Shown: positions 1 to 6,039, counted from the stretch's first letter. The stretch is 6,169 nucleotides of DNA from Cyanobacteriota bacterium (GCA_027592485.1 JAQCKL010000289.1:1-6169); one strand, 5' to 3'. Notes: a model not told the origin generated them from the letters alone. Numbers and translations are program-made.

Positions 1-1
1 G

Positions 2-520
2 TTGGGGGGCAATTTAGAGGATGGCGCTAGCGGCTGGGGGATGGGCGGCGGGGGCGATCGCCTGCCGCCCCCAAGCGCACCGCTCAATGTGGCCGCACAG
101 GTAGCCAACATCCAAGCCACCAACACCCAATTTGGACTGCCCGCCTCTATCTCTACCCAGGTAGAGCCGATCTTGGGCAAGGTGCTCAACTTATCTGGAT
201 TAGGGCAGAATCGGGTGGCCCAAAAAGCCCTGGAGATTGGCCAGTCCGCCTTTGGACTGACTCAGCCCACCTACGCCTCTGGCACCCAGCAGGATCGACG
301 GGACCTTAACGCCCTGCTAACCCAAGTCATTACCAGCCTGCCTGAGATTTTGGGGATAGAAGGGGGAACTACGGTGCAAGTGGGGGAATGGTCGATTCCG
401 GTTCCGCCCCAAGTTTCCCAATTGGCCCAGATCAACCTGGGAGAACTGAGCTTCTTTCAGCCGACGGTAGATGCCGTAACCGGGGCGGGCGATCGCTTTG
501 AATCTGAAGCGTGGACCTGA
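2..520 (+). CDS. unrecognised protein, 3' part only, upstream of tail genes
   Basis: The reading frame is open to the left edge of the window and stops at TGA 518-520, so about 172 residues of the C-terminal part are visible. I do not recognise the family. The visible part begins with a glycine-rich, proline-ended stretch (about residues 1-25). It continues with a mostly helical Gln/Ala/Leu-rich segment and ends with a VPPQVSQLAQINLGEL-like stretch. No membrane segment or signal peptide is seen. It lies 52 bases before a LysM tail gene and runs in the same direction, so a tail role is likely: the C-terminus of a tape measure protein or a hub-side protein would fit the usual gene order, but this is inference. 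The TTG at position 2 has no visible ribosome binding site and is probably internal rather than the start. Two HIP1 sites (54-61 and 489-496) lie in it, and the G+C-rich composition matches the downstream tail genes. Confidence 0.7.
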   Translation: MGGNLEDGASGWGMGGGGDRLPPPSAPLNVAAQVANIQATNTQFGLPASISTQVEPILGKVLNLSGLGQNRVAQKALEIGQSAFGLTQPTYASGTQQDRRDLNALLTQVITSLPEILGIEGGTTVQVGEWSIPVPPQVSQLAQINLGELSFFQPTVDAVTGAGDRFESEAWT

Positions 521-532
521 TTTGGTAAAGGC

Positions 533-550
533 AACAGGCCCCCTGTTTTT
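533..550 (+). terminator. small hairpin with T-run between first gene and LysM gene (weak terminator or attenuator)
   Basis: AACAGG (533-538) pairs with CCTGTT (542-547) around a CCC loop, and the T-run continues to 550. The stem has only six base pairs, so if functional it would probably lower rather than stop transcription into the LysM gene. It occupies the only sizeable gap (521-572) in the plus-strand run 1-2701. Chance occurrence is quite possible. Confidence 0.3.
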
Positions 551-572
551 GTCAACTGAGCGTGAATAAGCC

Positions 573-893
573 ATGCCCCTATTGCTACCCACCGAGTACA
601 GCCCTGAAGCCCTGCGGGCGGATGTGGCCCTACAGCGCACCGCCAGATCACAATTGCAGATGCAATTGATCGCCTTGCAAGAGGGCATCAACCTTACCAC
701 CGTCCCGCTCCTTAAGAATCAGGTCGCACGACAGTACACCGTAGGGCAATTTGAGACGTTGCCCCAGGTGTCAACCCGGTTTTATGGCACTCCTGACTAC
801 TGGCCTCAACTGGCGGAAGCCAACAACCTGGAATATCCCTACATCATCGTGCCAGGGCAAAACCTCTCTATCCCTGAATTGAGCAATGGCTGA
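573..893 (+). CDS. LysM-domain tail protein (P2 gpX-like)
   Basis: A 106-aa protein. Residues about 1-50 form a helical N-terminal segment. Residues about 52-101 are a LysM-type domain: it starts RQYTVGQFETLPQVSTRFYG, continues with a W-x2-L-x-EANNL segment, and ends IIVPGQNLSIPE. That is the usual pattern of a YxV start, a 'W..I...N' middle and a '..PGQ.L.IP' end. Small single-LysM proteins of this kind (P2 gpX family) are tail components that sit between the tape-measure and baseplate genes and are thought to act at the hub or tail tip. The ATG at 573 has no strong Shine-Dalgarno sequence. The end overlaps the start of the gp25-like gene by 8 bases, which suggests translational coupling. 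There is no signal peptide, so a cell-wall enzyme is unlikely. The LysM call is firm; the gpX equivalence rests on position and size. Confidence 0.85.
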   Translation: MPLLLPTEYSPEALRADVALQRTARSQLQMQLIALQEGINLTTVPLLKNQVARQYTVGQFETLPQVSTRFYGTPDYWPQLAEANNLEYPYIIVPGQNLSIPELSNG

Positions 894-1335
894 TCTGCTG
901 AGCAATCGCCTCGCTGAAACCTTTGGCCTAGATATGGGCTTTGATGCCACCCTAGGGCAGCAAGAGGTGGTGGAGGCCGTCAGCGGGGCTGACTACAACT
1001 ACCAGCAGGGGCCATTAGCACTCAAGGAAGAAATCGAGCGCCTGTTTATCACCCCCAAGGGCTCCCTGGTGGATGACCCCACCTATGGGATTGATCTGGA
1101 TATCGTTGGGGACACCCTCTACCCTCCGGTGGCGATCGGCATGGCGCGGGTGGCGGTGTTGGACGCCCTAGAGCATCCCAGTTTCTCGGGGCGATTCCGA
1201 GTGGAGCAGCTAGAGGTGGACTGGCGACCGGAAACCCCTAACGCCCTGTGGATTTATGGGGTGCTGGGAGTGTTTGGGTTTGAGGGCTCGTTTTGGCAGT
1301 TTGGCCCCACGGCGTTGCAATTGGCCCAGCAGTAG
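886..1335 (+). CDS. baseplate wedge protein, GPW/gp25 family
   Basis: A 149-aa protein. Residues about 42-115 carry the gp25/gpW pattern: 'LKEEIERLFITPKGSL' followed by DDPTYGIDL (residues 63-71), then a helix with MARVAVLDALEHP and a strand ending LEVDW. Proteins of this family (T4 gp25, P2 gpW, Mu gp46) form part of the inner baseplate wedge, join the hub region to the baseplate J protein, and resemble the sheath-initiating fold. Family members are usually about 100-140 residues. Here the extra length is an N-terminal segment of about 40 residues that I do not recognise. The ATG at 886 lies inside the last codons of the LysM gene (8-base overlap) and has only a weak Shine-Dalgarno, so coupling is likely. 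The baseplate J gene starts 7 bases after its stop, giving the conserved W-J order. Confidence 0.88.
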   Translation: MADLLSNRLAETFGLDMGFDATLGQQEVVEAVSGADYNYQQGPLALKEEIERLFITPKGSLVDDPTYGIDLDIVGDTLYPPVAIGMARVAVLDALEHPSFSGRFRVEQLEVDWRPETPNALWIYGVLGVFGFEGSFWQFGPTALQLAQQ

Positions 1336-1342
1336 GTAAGTC

Positions 1343-2701
1343 ATGGCTGAACCTAAATTCCTGACCTGGCAAGAGGTTCTAGACCGCCAGATCTCTTTTT
1401 TGCCGCCCCAATGGCGGGCCAACTTCACTGGCAAAGTCCTGAAGCGGCTGATGGTAGCCTTTGCCTTGGTTATGGAGGGGCTCTATGGGCTGGCGGCTCA
1501 AGTGCTGCGGCTCTCTGTGGTGGCTACCAGTGAGGGGGCCTATCTGCGGGATTTGGTCCGTGGCTGGGGGATGACTTCCTATGACGGCATTGCGGCGGTT
1601 GCCACCGTGCGATTTCGACGGTTTCGAGCAACAGAGGATGAAATCACCATCCCGGCGGGAACCGAGGTGAGAACTCAGGATGGACAGCGGTTCGCCACTG
1701 ACGAGATCGCCTACATCCGCCCTGGCCAAAACTCAGCGCTGGTGCCCTGCACCTGTACTCGCACGGGCATTGCCGGGAATGTGGGGGCAGGGCGGATCAT
1801 TGCCCTGGGGACACCCATTGATGGGGTGGATGAGGTAACTAACCCGGACGCCGCTACGGGTGGGATTGACTCTGAGCCAGATGGGGAGCTGCGGGCGCGG
1901 GTGCCTATTTACTTGGCCCAGTTGCACCGGGCAACGGTACCCGCCACCACGGGGGCGATCGCCAGCAACAAGCGGGACTTCCCTGGAGTGGTTACCTTCA
2001 CCACAGAACAGCGGGCGGGGGTGCCGGGATACTTCCGGGGCATCTTGGCTGATGCCTCGGGTGGGGACAACTACCGGGTTGCGGCCTGGACCGCAGCGGG
2101 GGATTTGCCGGGGGTGTGGTGGGCGATCGTGGACTATCCCCAGGTGTACGGGCTGGTGCTGGCGGGGTGGCCCTCTATCAGGTTTGGGGAGGTAACCCGA
2201 GACGCTACGGGCAAGGAGGTATGGGGAGCGTCCCTGTCGGCGGCGGCGGTGGCTGAAGGGAATTACCGCTGGTATTTCGACGGCACTACGGGGCGGCTCT
2301 ATGCCCGCGCTGAGGGGCAAGACCTAAACGGTCTAGACCTCACCCTGATTGCTGGTGTGGTTTACCGTGCCTTGGTGGAGCTAGAGGATAACTGGGCCGC
2401 TGCGGGGGTGCGGGTGGATGTGATCGTCCCCTTTGTGCGGCGGGTGGCGATCGCCCTTACCTATGCCTTGGAGCCAGGGTATCAGCAAGATGTGGTTGAG
2501 GCGGCGTTATTTGATGCGGCCCAGGCCCATGTGGGTTTGCTGGGTGCAGGGGCGGCACTGGGGCTGGATGCGCTCTATGGGGCGCTGAACGGAGTACCAG
2601 GGGCGGGGGCTATTGAGGTAAACTCCCCCACCCAAACAATTCAGCCCGAACGAAATGAAATCGTTCGGGCTGAAAGTGTGAGCATTGAAAGGCGGGGCTA
2701 A
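1343..2701 (+). CDS. baseplate J-like protein with an inserted domain
   Basis: A 452-aa protein. Residues about 45-205 are typical baseplate J: a helical N-terminal region, the strand segment 'ITIPAGTEVRTQDGQRFAT', 'GIAGNVGAGRI', then the signature at 167-186 (NPDAATGGIDSEPD followed by ELRAR) and 'YLAQLHRATVPA'. Residues about 340-450 fit the family's C-terminal part (VDVIVPFVRRVAIALTYAL to the end). Baseplate J proteins (P2 gpJ, Mu gp47, relatives of T4 gp6) make the dimeric wedge ring that triggers sheath contraction. Common members have about 350-390 residues. The excess here is about residues 225-335, Trp/Tyr/Gly-rich, including a 'YRWYFDGTTGRLYARAEGQD' stretch. The ATG at 1343 follows AGG at 1334-1336 with six bases between. 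The last 3' bases form a strong hairpin. The stop codon overlaps the stop of the opposing minus-strand gene within CTAA 2698-2701. Confidence 0.92.
   Translation: MAEPKFLTWQEVLDRQISFLPPQWRANFTGKVLKRLMVAFALVMEGLYGLAAQVLRLSVVATSEGAYLRDLVRGWGMTSYDGIAAVATVRFRRFRATEDEITIPAGTEVRTQDGQRFATDEIAYIRPGQNSALVPCTCTRTGIAGNVGAGRIIALGTPIDGVDEVTNPDAATGGIDSEPDGELRARVPIYLAQLHRATVPATTGAIASNKRDFPGVVTFTTEQRAGVPGYFRGILADASGGDNYRVAAWTAAGDLPGVWWAIVDYPQVYGLVLAGWPSIRFGEVTRDATGKEVWGASLSAAAVAEGNYRWYFDGTTGRLYARAEGQDLNGLDLTLIAGVVYRALVELEDNWAAAGVRVDVIVPFVRRVAIALTYALEPGYQQDVVEAALFDAAQAHVGLLGAGAALGLDALYGALNGVPGAGAIEVNSPTQTIQPERNEIVRAESVSIERRG
2640..2674 (-). terminator. 14-bp perfect stem-loop, probable terminator of the minus-strand cassette, inside the J coding end
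   Basis: Bases 2640-2653 (TTCAGCCCGAACGA) are the exact reverse complement of 2661-2674, with a 7-base loop (AATGAAA). Read on the minus strand, the stem starts 23 bases after the stop of the last small gene. It is followed by ATTGTTTG, a short imperfect T-rich tract, as expected for a factor-independent terminator. On the plus strand no T-run follows (AGTGTGAGC), so it should not strongly stop plus transcription on this criterion, although a 14-bp stem could still slow it. The same bases encode a plausible J C-terminus (IQPERNEIVRAES), so the structure is embedded in coding sequence. Confidence 0.55.
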
Positions 2702-2898
2702 CTAGGGAAAGCTGCGACCGCTAGCACCTCTTTACTGCGGATCCAGATATCTCCGCTTTTAGCCCGCACCTGCTGGACGCCTTCTTCAAACATCAATGTC
2801 TTGACTAGATCCGCAGAATCAGAGGCCAGAAACCGAAACGTCAAAACTTGGCCAGATGATAGATATACAGTCGCCGTCCTTAGTCGCTCTTGACTCAT
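2698..2898 (-). CDS. hypothetical small protein, third gene of the minus-strand cassette
   Basis: A 66-aa protein of unknown function from ATG 2898, beginning MSQERLRTATVYLSSGQ. Visible features are a strand-like start (TATVYLSSGQVLTFRFLA), a helix (DSADLVKTLMFEEG) and further strands ending EVLAVAAFPS, suggesting a small alpha/beta fold. There is no membrane segment or signal peptide. I prefer ATG 2898 because GAGAG (2904-2908) sits five bases upstream. A GTG at 2910 would give 70 residues and a 4-base GTGA overlap with the preceding gene, but has a poor ribosome binding site. It ends tail-to-tail with the baseplate J gene, their stops sharing bases. Lines I counted by hand in this cassette have 40-52% G+C, against 68% in a line of J. 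The gene is likely real because of the spacing and ribosome site; no function is proposed. Confidence 0.72.
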   Translation of the reverse strand: MSQERLRTATVYLSSGQVLTFRFLASDSADLVKTLMFEEGVQQVRAKSGDIWIRSKEVLAVAAFPS

Positions 2899-2906
2899 TT
2901 CAACTC

Positions 2907-3173
2907 TCACTTCTTAATTTGATGACGCATTCGATAGGCAAGCGCTCGGCTCGTAACCCTGTTAATCAGACGGGCGATCGCCCAGCAGTCTGCCTGAGTT
3001 AGATCGTGTTTTTGGGGCTGGGGGAAAATCAGTTCCCAGCGCTCATCAGGATGACCTATGTAAGCTATCTTTCGCCCTCCCCAGGAAATAGCAATGCCGC
3101 TGCTTCCAAGGGGCGAAAACTTCAAGCCTGCAATTGCTGCCCTTAAGTCGCTCATGAGGCCGTCACGGGTCAT
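2907..3173 (-). CDS. hypothetical small protein, second gene of the minus-strand cassette
   Basis: An 88-aa protein of unknown function. After a short helix (MSDLRAAIAGL) it has strand-like segments (GIAISWGGRKIAYIGH), an aromatic loop 'DERWELIFPQP', then a C-terminal helix with 'DLTQADCWAIARLINRVTSRALAYRMRHQIKK', which is strongly basic at the end. The basic tail could contact nucleic acid or membrane, but this is inference. No signal peptide or transmembrane segment is seen. The start ATG 3171-3173 has GGGAG seven bases upstream and overlaps the stop of the preceding small frame in ATGA (3170-3173), the usual sign of translational coupling. A second ATG at 3155 would give 82 residues but lacks as good a site. 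Its stop lies within GTGA 2907-2910, just before the third cassette gene. Confidence 0.75.
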   Translation of the reverse strand: MTRDGLMSDLRAAIAGLKFSPLGSSGIAISWGGRKIAYIGHPDERWELIFPQPQKHDLTQADCWAIARLINRVTSRALAYRMRHQIKK

Positions 3174-3393
3174 CCCTTAGCTCCCTGCAACGCTGTGATG
3201 GATTGCCGAACTTCGCTCGGGGCTTCACAAACAAAACGGACAGCTTCAGCCGCCACTAATCGCTGCATAACCACGCCCTTAAGCAAAACCAATGCGGTTT
3301 CGGCTTCCTGCCACGTAGCAGCACATTGTACGGCCTGAAAAGCCCGCCGTTCTGCCTCGCATAGGCTGAATGGGTCGCGATCGCGTCTCCCAT
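3170..3393 (-). pseudogene. first gene of the minus-strand cassette, apparently frameshifted near its start
   Basis: A protein-like frame on the minus strand runs down to TGA 3170-3172 and encodes 'EAERRAFQAVQCAATWQEAE', then 'TALVLLKGVVMQRLVAAEAV' and 'RFVCEAPSEVRQSITALQGAKG'. It is alanine-rich and probably all helical, and its stop overlaps the next gene's ATG in ATGA. No ATG, GTG or TTG lies in this frame near its beginning. An excellent start exists in another frame: ATG 3391-3393 with GGAGA (3400-3404) six bases upstream. That start reads only about 45 residues to a stop. Adding one G to the GGG run just after ATG would join the two into a 74-aa protein starting MGRRDRDPFSLCEAERRAF. The total length of 224 bases is one short of whole codons. 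Either a real one-base deletion, a homopolymer sequencing error, or -1 frameshifting could explain this. TTG or GTG starts further in would give only a 33- to 40-aa remnant. Function unknown. Confidence 0.6.
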
Positions 3394-3399
3394 AGTGGT

Positions 3400-3404
3400 T
3401 CTCC
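3400..3404 (-). promoter_or_regulatory. ribosome binding site of the cassette's first gene
   Basis: GGAGA on the minus strand lies six bases before ATG 3391-3393. It decides the start of the frameshifted gene, because it points to an ATG whose frame is not the frame that looks coding downstream. Confidence 0.6.
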
Positions 3405-3430
3405 GATTAGTCTAAGCGGTTGACATTTTC

Positions 3431-3458
3431 AGTATACCCCGCCATCTGGAATAGGCAA
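3431..3458 (-). promoter_or_regulatory. probable sigma70-type promoter of the minus-strand cassette
   Basis: On the minus strand TTGCCT (3453-3458) and TATACT (3431-3436) are separated by 16 bases; they match 4 of 6 and 5 of 6 consensus positions of TTGACA and TATAAT. A transcript starting near 3424 would carry about 30 bases of leader before the GGAGA site and ATG 3393. The -35 element overlaps the ribosome site and start codon of the plus-strand 782-aa gene, so polymerase here and plus-strand transcription could interfere. Confidence 0.5.
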
Positions 3459-5806
3459 TGGCAGATCTGCAATTAGAGATTTTTCAGGAATTTGAGCGAC
3501 TGTTGCCCGCCAAGTGGTTCGCATCCCTGAGGGAAGGGGAGGGGCCGCTATACCCCTTCGTCTGGGGTGTGTGTGGAGCGCTGGCGGATCTGAGGGCGGC
3601 GTTGATGGCAGTGCAGCAACAGGTCCTGCCCCGGCGAGCTGAGGGATTCTGGTTGTCGCTGCATTTGCTGGGGATTGGGCTACAGCGCACCAGTGCCGAA
3701 ACTGATGCTCAAGCCCTGCGGCGATACCAGTTTGAATTTCAATCCACACGCAACACACGGGCGGGGGTGTTGCGCTACATCAGAGCCATCTCAGGCTTAT
3801 CCGATGGTGCAGTACGGCTGGAGACAGACTTTGAGGCGGGCCGCTACGGCTACGTGCGTCTCGTGATCGATTCGCTGGGCACCGATTATCAGTCGGTGGG
3901 GTGGGACTGGCCTAGGCGGGTGCTGGCGGCCCACATTGCCAATGGGTTGCAGCCAGCGGTGGATGTGAGCTTGCGAAACTTGGTTGCCGCCCCCCTGCCC
4001 CCATGGAGGTTTGAGACTCCGTTCCCCATGGGGTCAGGGCAGCTAGGCCCACTGTACGATCGCCCCGCCCTGACCAATGAGCTACGCCTGCCCGAACTCA
4101 GTCGCAATCACATCGCCTGGTTGACGGCGGCGGAATGGAACTTGCTGCCCTTGGGGCGAATTTTTGCCGACACCCACAGCGCGGGGCAACCGGGGGCGCA
4201 GTTTGCCTACTTGATAGACCCCATTGACGACACCCCTGGCGGGCGCTTTGTTGAAGTCAACTACCTACCCCCTCGGCTGTTGGCAGGGGAGGTCCAGTTC
4301 GGTGCGCGGGATTTTGGGGTAGACGGCTTCCGGTTTGATGATGTGTTCCCCCGTCCGGGGAACCAGGAAATCACAGAAGAGATCACCGTTGAGATCCGCA
4401 TTCGCGGTACAGACCCTGCACTGTCCACCCAGTTTCCCGGACAGGCTGAGGGGTTTCCGGTATTTGTCGTGGGGCCTGCCGTGGGCTACACGGTGCCTGC
4501 GGCGGGCGATTGGGTATTGGATGTGGGGGATTTCGATTTAGGCCCTCATCAGGGCATTCCTCGAGAATGGGTGGTTCCGGGCGATCGCTTTGGGAGGCTA
4601 CGGCCTTTCCCCCACAATCAGCAGTGGAGTTCCACCACCAGCACGGTAACCCGGCGACTCCCCGATTCTACCCAGGTAGAATTCTGGGAAGCGCAACCTC
4701 CGGTGGTGTCTACCCTCGAATCGTGGCGAATGAAGGGGAATTACTGGGTGCCTACGGCGTTTGAGTTGAGGGGCCACAACATTCCCCTGGCGACAGATTT
4801 TGAATTTGCAGACTTACAGGCCCTGGGCGATCGCCCAGGCATCAGGTTTGCGGAAGGTCAGCCTCGGGTTTGCTATTTCCTGCCCGACACTCGCACTACC
4901 CGGTTTGAGGAACCCACGGGGCACATCACCAGCACTGCGGCCACGACATTCACTGATCCAGCGGGGCTAACCTATGGGGGGCCTGCGGTCTATCGCTTCA
5001 ATCAGCGCACTGAGCAGCTTCCTAACCAGTATTTTCAGTTCGGCAGCTACAGCTTCCCGGCGGCGGCTGATCCACCTGAGATCCATGAGGTGATCACCCC
5101 GGCGGCTCCGGTGCATGGGTACATCCCCAACGTGCGGGTGCCCTTCACCCGGCAATTGATTGTGGAATGGTTTGAGGTGCTGGCCACCCTAGAGGAACCC
5201 CAGACCCCCGACAGTTTGCAACTGATGGGGCGGGGGCCATGGACCCTACGGCTAGGGGCGGGAAATCCGGGCTGGGGGATGACCCCTCCGGCGGGCATCT
5301 CACCCCTGCAAAATGAGTTTGCCAACTTGGGGCCTAGCGCCATCTGGTGGACCGATGAGGCGGGGGTACTGAAGGCGACCCGCCCCTACATTGATGTGGA
5401 TGGCGTTGCTTACCTGGCGGTAGAGTTTTTGCTGCCCAAAGGGGTGCAGCGGGTGCTGCGGGAATTGGAACTAAGGATTGGCTATCCCCAGCCGGATCCC
5501 GGTGAAGCCGATTTCGATGTGACTTATACCCTGCCCGATGCAGGGGACTGGGCTCTTGGGGCGGCATTCCTGGCACCATCAGCGCACCTGACGGAACAGG
5601 CTCTCAACCTTCAGCTTCCGGTGCTGGAGGTTGTTCACTATCGGCGGGTGGCCCTCACCCTCAATGCTGACGTGAATTTTGGGGTGATCTTCCGCATCGC
5701 CACCAAGTTGCGGGATGCACAAATCTCGAATTTGCCCGCCTTCCGTGCTGGGCAGAGTCGGACGGGTGAGGTGTTGCGCGATCGCGATTACGTTTACGTG
5801 ATTTAG
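3458..5806 (+). CDS. very large tail protein, N-terminal tail protein I/DUF2313-like region plus ~600-aa extension
   Basis: A 782-aa protein. Residues about 1-175 look like the short baseplate protein that follows J in P2 (gpI) and Mu (gp48, DUF2313). They show an N-terminal helix with 'FERLLPAKWF', a helix-rich 'GVCGALADLRAAL', then 'GFWLSLHLLGIGLQRTSAETDAQALRRY', a 'TRAGVLRYIRAISGL' helix and a beta segment to 'AVDVSLRNL'. Those relatives usually have about 180-220 residues. Residues about 180-782 are an unrecognised extension, rich in Trp, Phe, Pro and Gly and probably beta-sheet. A motif repeats at about 311-352 and 670-698: (V/L)E(I/L)RI, then YT(V/L)P-x-AGDW-x-L. The family role is to connect the wedge to tail fibres; the extension may itself act as the fibre base or a host-binding part, which is inference. 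ATG 3458 has GGA seven bases upstream. It is separated from J by the minus-strand cassette. Confidence 0.78.
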   Translation: MADLQLEIFQEFERLLPAKWFASLREGEGPLYPFVWGVCGALADLRAALMAVQQQVLPRRAEGFWLSLHLLGIGLQRTSAETDAQALRRYQFEFQSTRNTRAGVLRYIRAISGLSDGAVRLETDFEAGRYGYVRLVIDSLGTDYQSVGWDWPRRVLAAHIANGLQPAVDVSLRNLVAAPLPPWRFETPFPMGSGQLGPLYDRPALTNELRLPELSRNHIAWLTAAEWNLLPLGRIFADTHSAGQPGAQFAYLIDPIDDTPGGRFVEVNYLPPRLLAGEVQFGARDFGVDGFRFDDVFPRPGNQEITEEITVEIRIRGTDPALSTQFPGQAEGFPVFVVGPAVGYTVPAAGDWVLDVGDFDLGPHQGIPREWVVPGDRFGRLRPFPHNQQWSSTTSTVTRRLPDSTQVEFWEAQPPVVSTLESWRMKGNYWVPTAFELRGHNIPLATDFEFADLQALGDRPGIRFAEGQPRVCYFLPDTRTTRFEEPTGHITSTAATTFTDPAGLTYGGPAVYRFNQRTEQLPNQYFQFGSYSFPAAADPPEIHEVITPAAPVHGYIPNVRVPFTRQLIVEWFEVLATLEEPQTPDSLQLMGRGPWTLRLGAGNPGWGMTPPAGISPLQNEFANLGPSAIWWTDEAGVLKATRPYIDVDGVAYLAVEFLLPKGVQRVLRELELRIGYPQPDPGEADFDVTYTLPDAGDWALGAAFLAPSAHLTEQALNLQLPVLEVVHYRRVALTLNADVNFGVIFRIATKLRDAQISNLPAFRAGQSRTGEVLRDRDYVYVI

Positions 5807-6039
5807 CCCGTCACTCGCTCAATCACGATATCCACTTGATTGACTCCCCGATCCTTTGCTGCCAGGGCAATGCAATCCCCAAACTTTCGGACTCGGTGGG
5901 ATTTAGTCACTAGGCCCTTCACCAGATCCGGTCTGATGGGACGATAGCGGTAGGTCCGGCGGGCAAATAGATGCTCCCGTTCTACGATCCACTCGCAAAA
6001 TACCTGCGGATTAGTGGTGGTGTAGCACTTGAATTTCAC
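5803..6039 (-). CDS. hypothetical small protein, convergent with the 782-aa tail gene
   Basis: A 78-aa protein of unknown function from GTG 6039, reading KFKCYTTTNPQVFCEWIVER after the start. It is basic in its middle ('LFARRTYRYRPIRPDLVKGLVTKSHRVRK') and ends with 'DCIALAAKDRGVNQVDIVIERVTG'. Two Cys lie in the first 16 residues and a third further on, too few and too far apart to call a zinc site. There is no signal peptide or membrane segment. I chose GTG 6039 because GGGGAG (6046-6051) lies six bases upstream; a GTG at 6054 would add five residues (start MGEPA) but lacks such a site. Its stop overlaps the 782-aa gene's stop by three bases (5803-5806 region), the same tail-to-tail layout as the other minus-strand island. 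One line I counted in this gene has about 52% G+C, lower than the tail genes. Confidence 0.65.
   Translation of the reverse strand: MKFKCYTTTNPQVFCEWIVEREHLFARRTYRYRPIRPDLVKGLVTKSHRVRKFGDCIALAAKDRGVNQVDIVIERVTG

Noticed and set aside
317..700. Open frame on the minus strand across the first two genes
   Set aside because: It spans the end of one plus gene and the start of the LysM gene, its product is Arg/Cys-rich with no family pattern, and no ribosome site was seen.
1733..2320. Long open frame on the minus strand opposite baseplate J
   Set aside because: Shadow of a high-GC gene; Arg/Pro-rich product with no recognisable pattern, and the plus frame is clearly baseplate J.
3420..3452. TTGACA at 3420-3425 as a plus-strand promoter for the 782-aa gene
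   Set aside because: At 16-18 bases spacing there is no acceptable -10 (CATCTG region); the nearest match (TGGAAT) is 21 bases away and would leave almost no leader.
630..3691. Direct repeat CTACAGCGCACC at 630-641 and 3680-3691
   Set aside because: Only 12 bases, both in frame coding LQRT in unrelated proteins, with no extended similarity; taken as chance.
4335..4764. Short plus-strand frames inside the 782-aa gene
   Set aside because: Wholly inside a well-formed gene in another frame, with low-complexity Arg/Gly/Ser products.
5784..5802. Weak stem ATTACG/CGTGAT near the end of the 782-aa gene as terminator for the 5803-6039 gene
   Set aside because: Six pairs with one wobble and no T-run on the minus strand.
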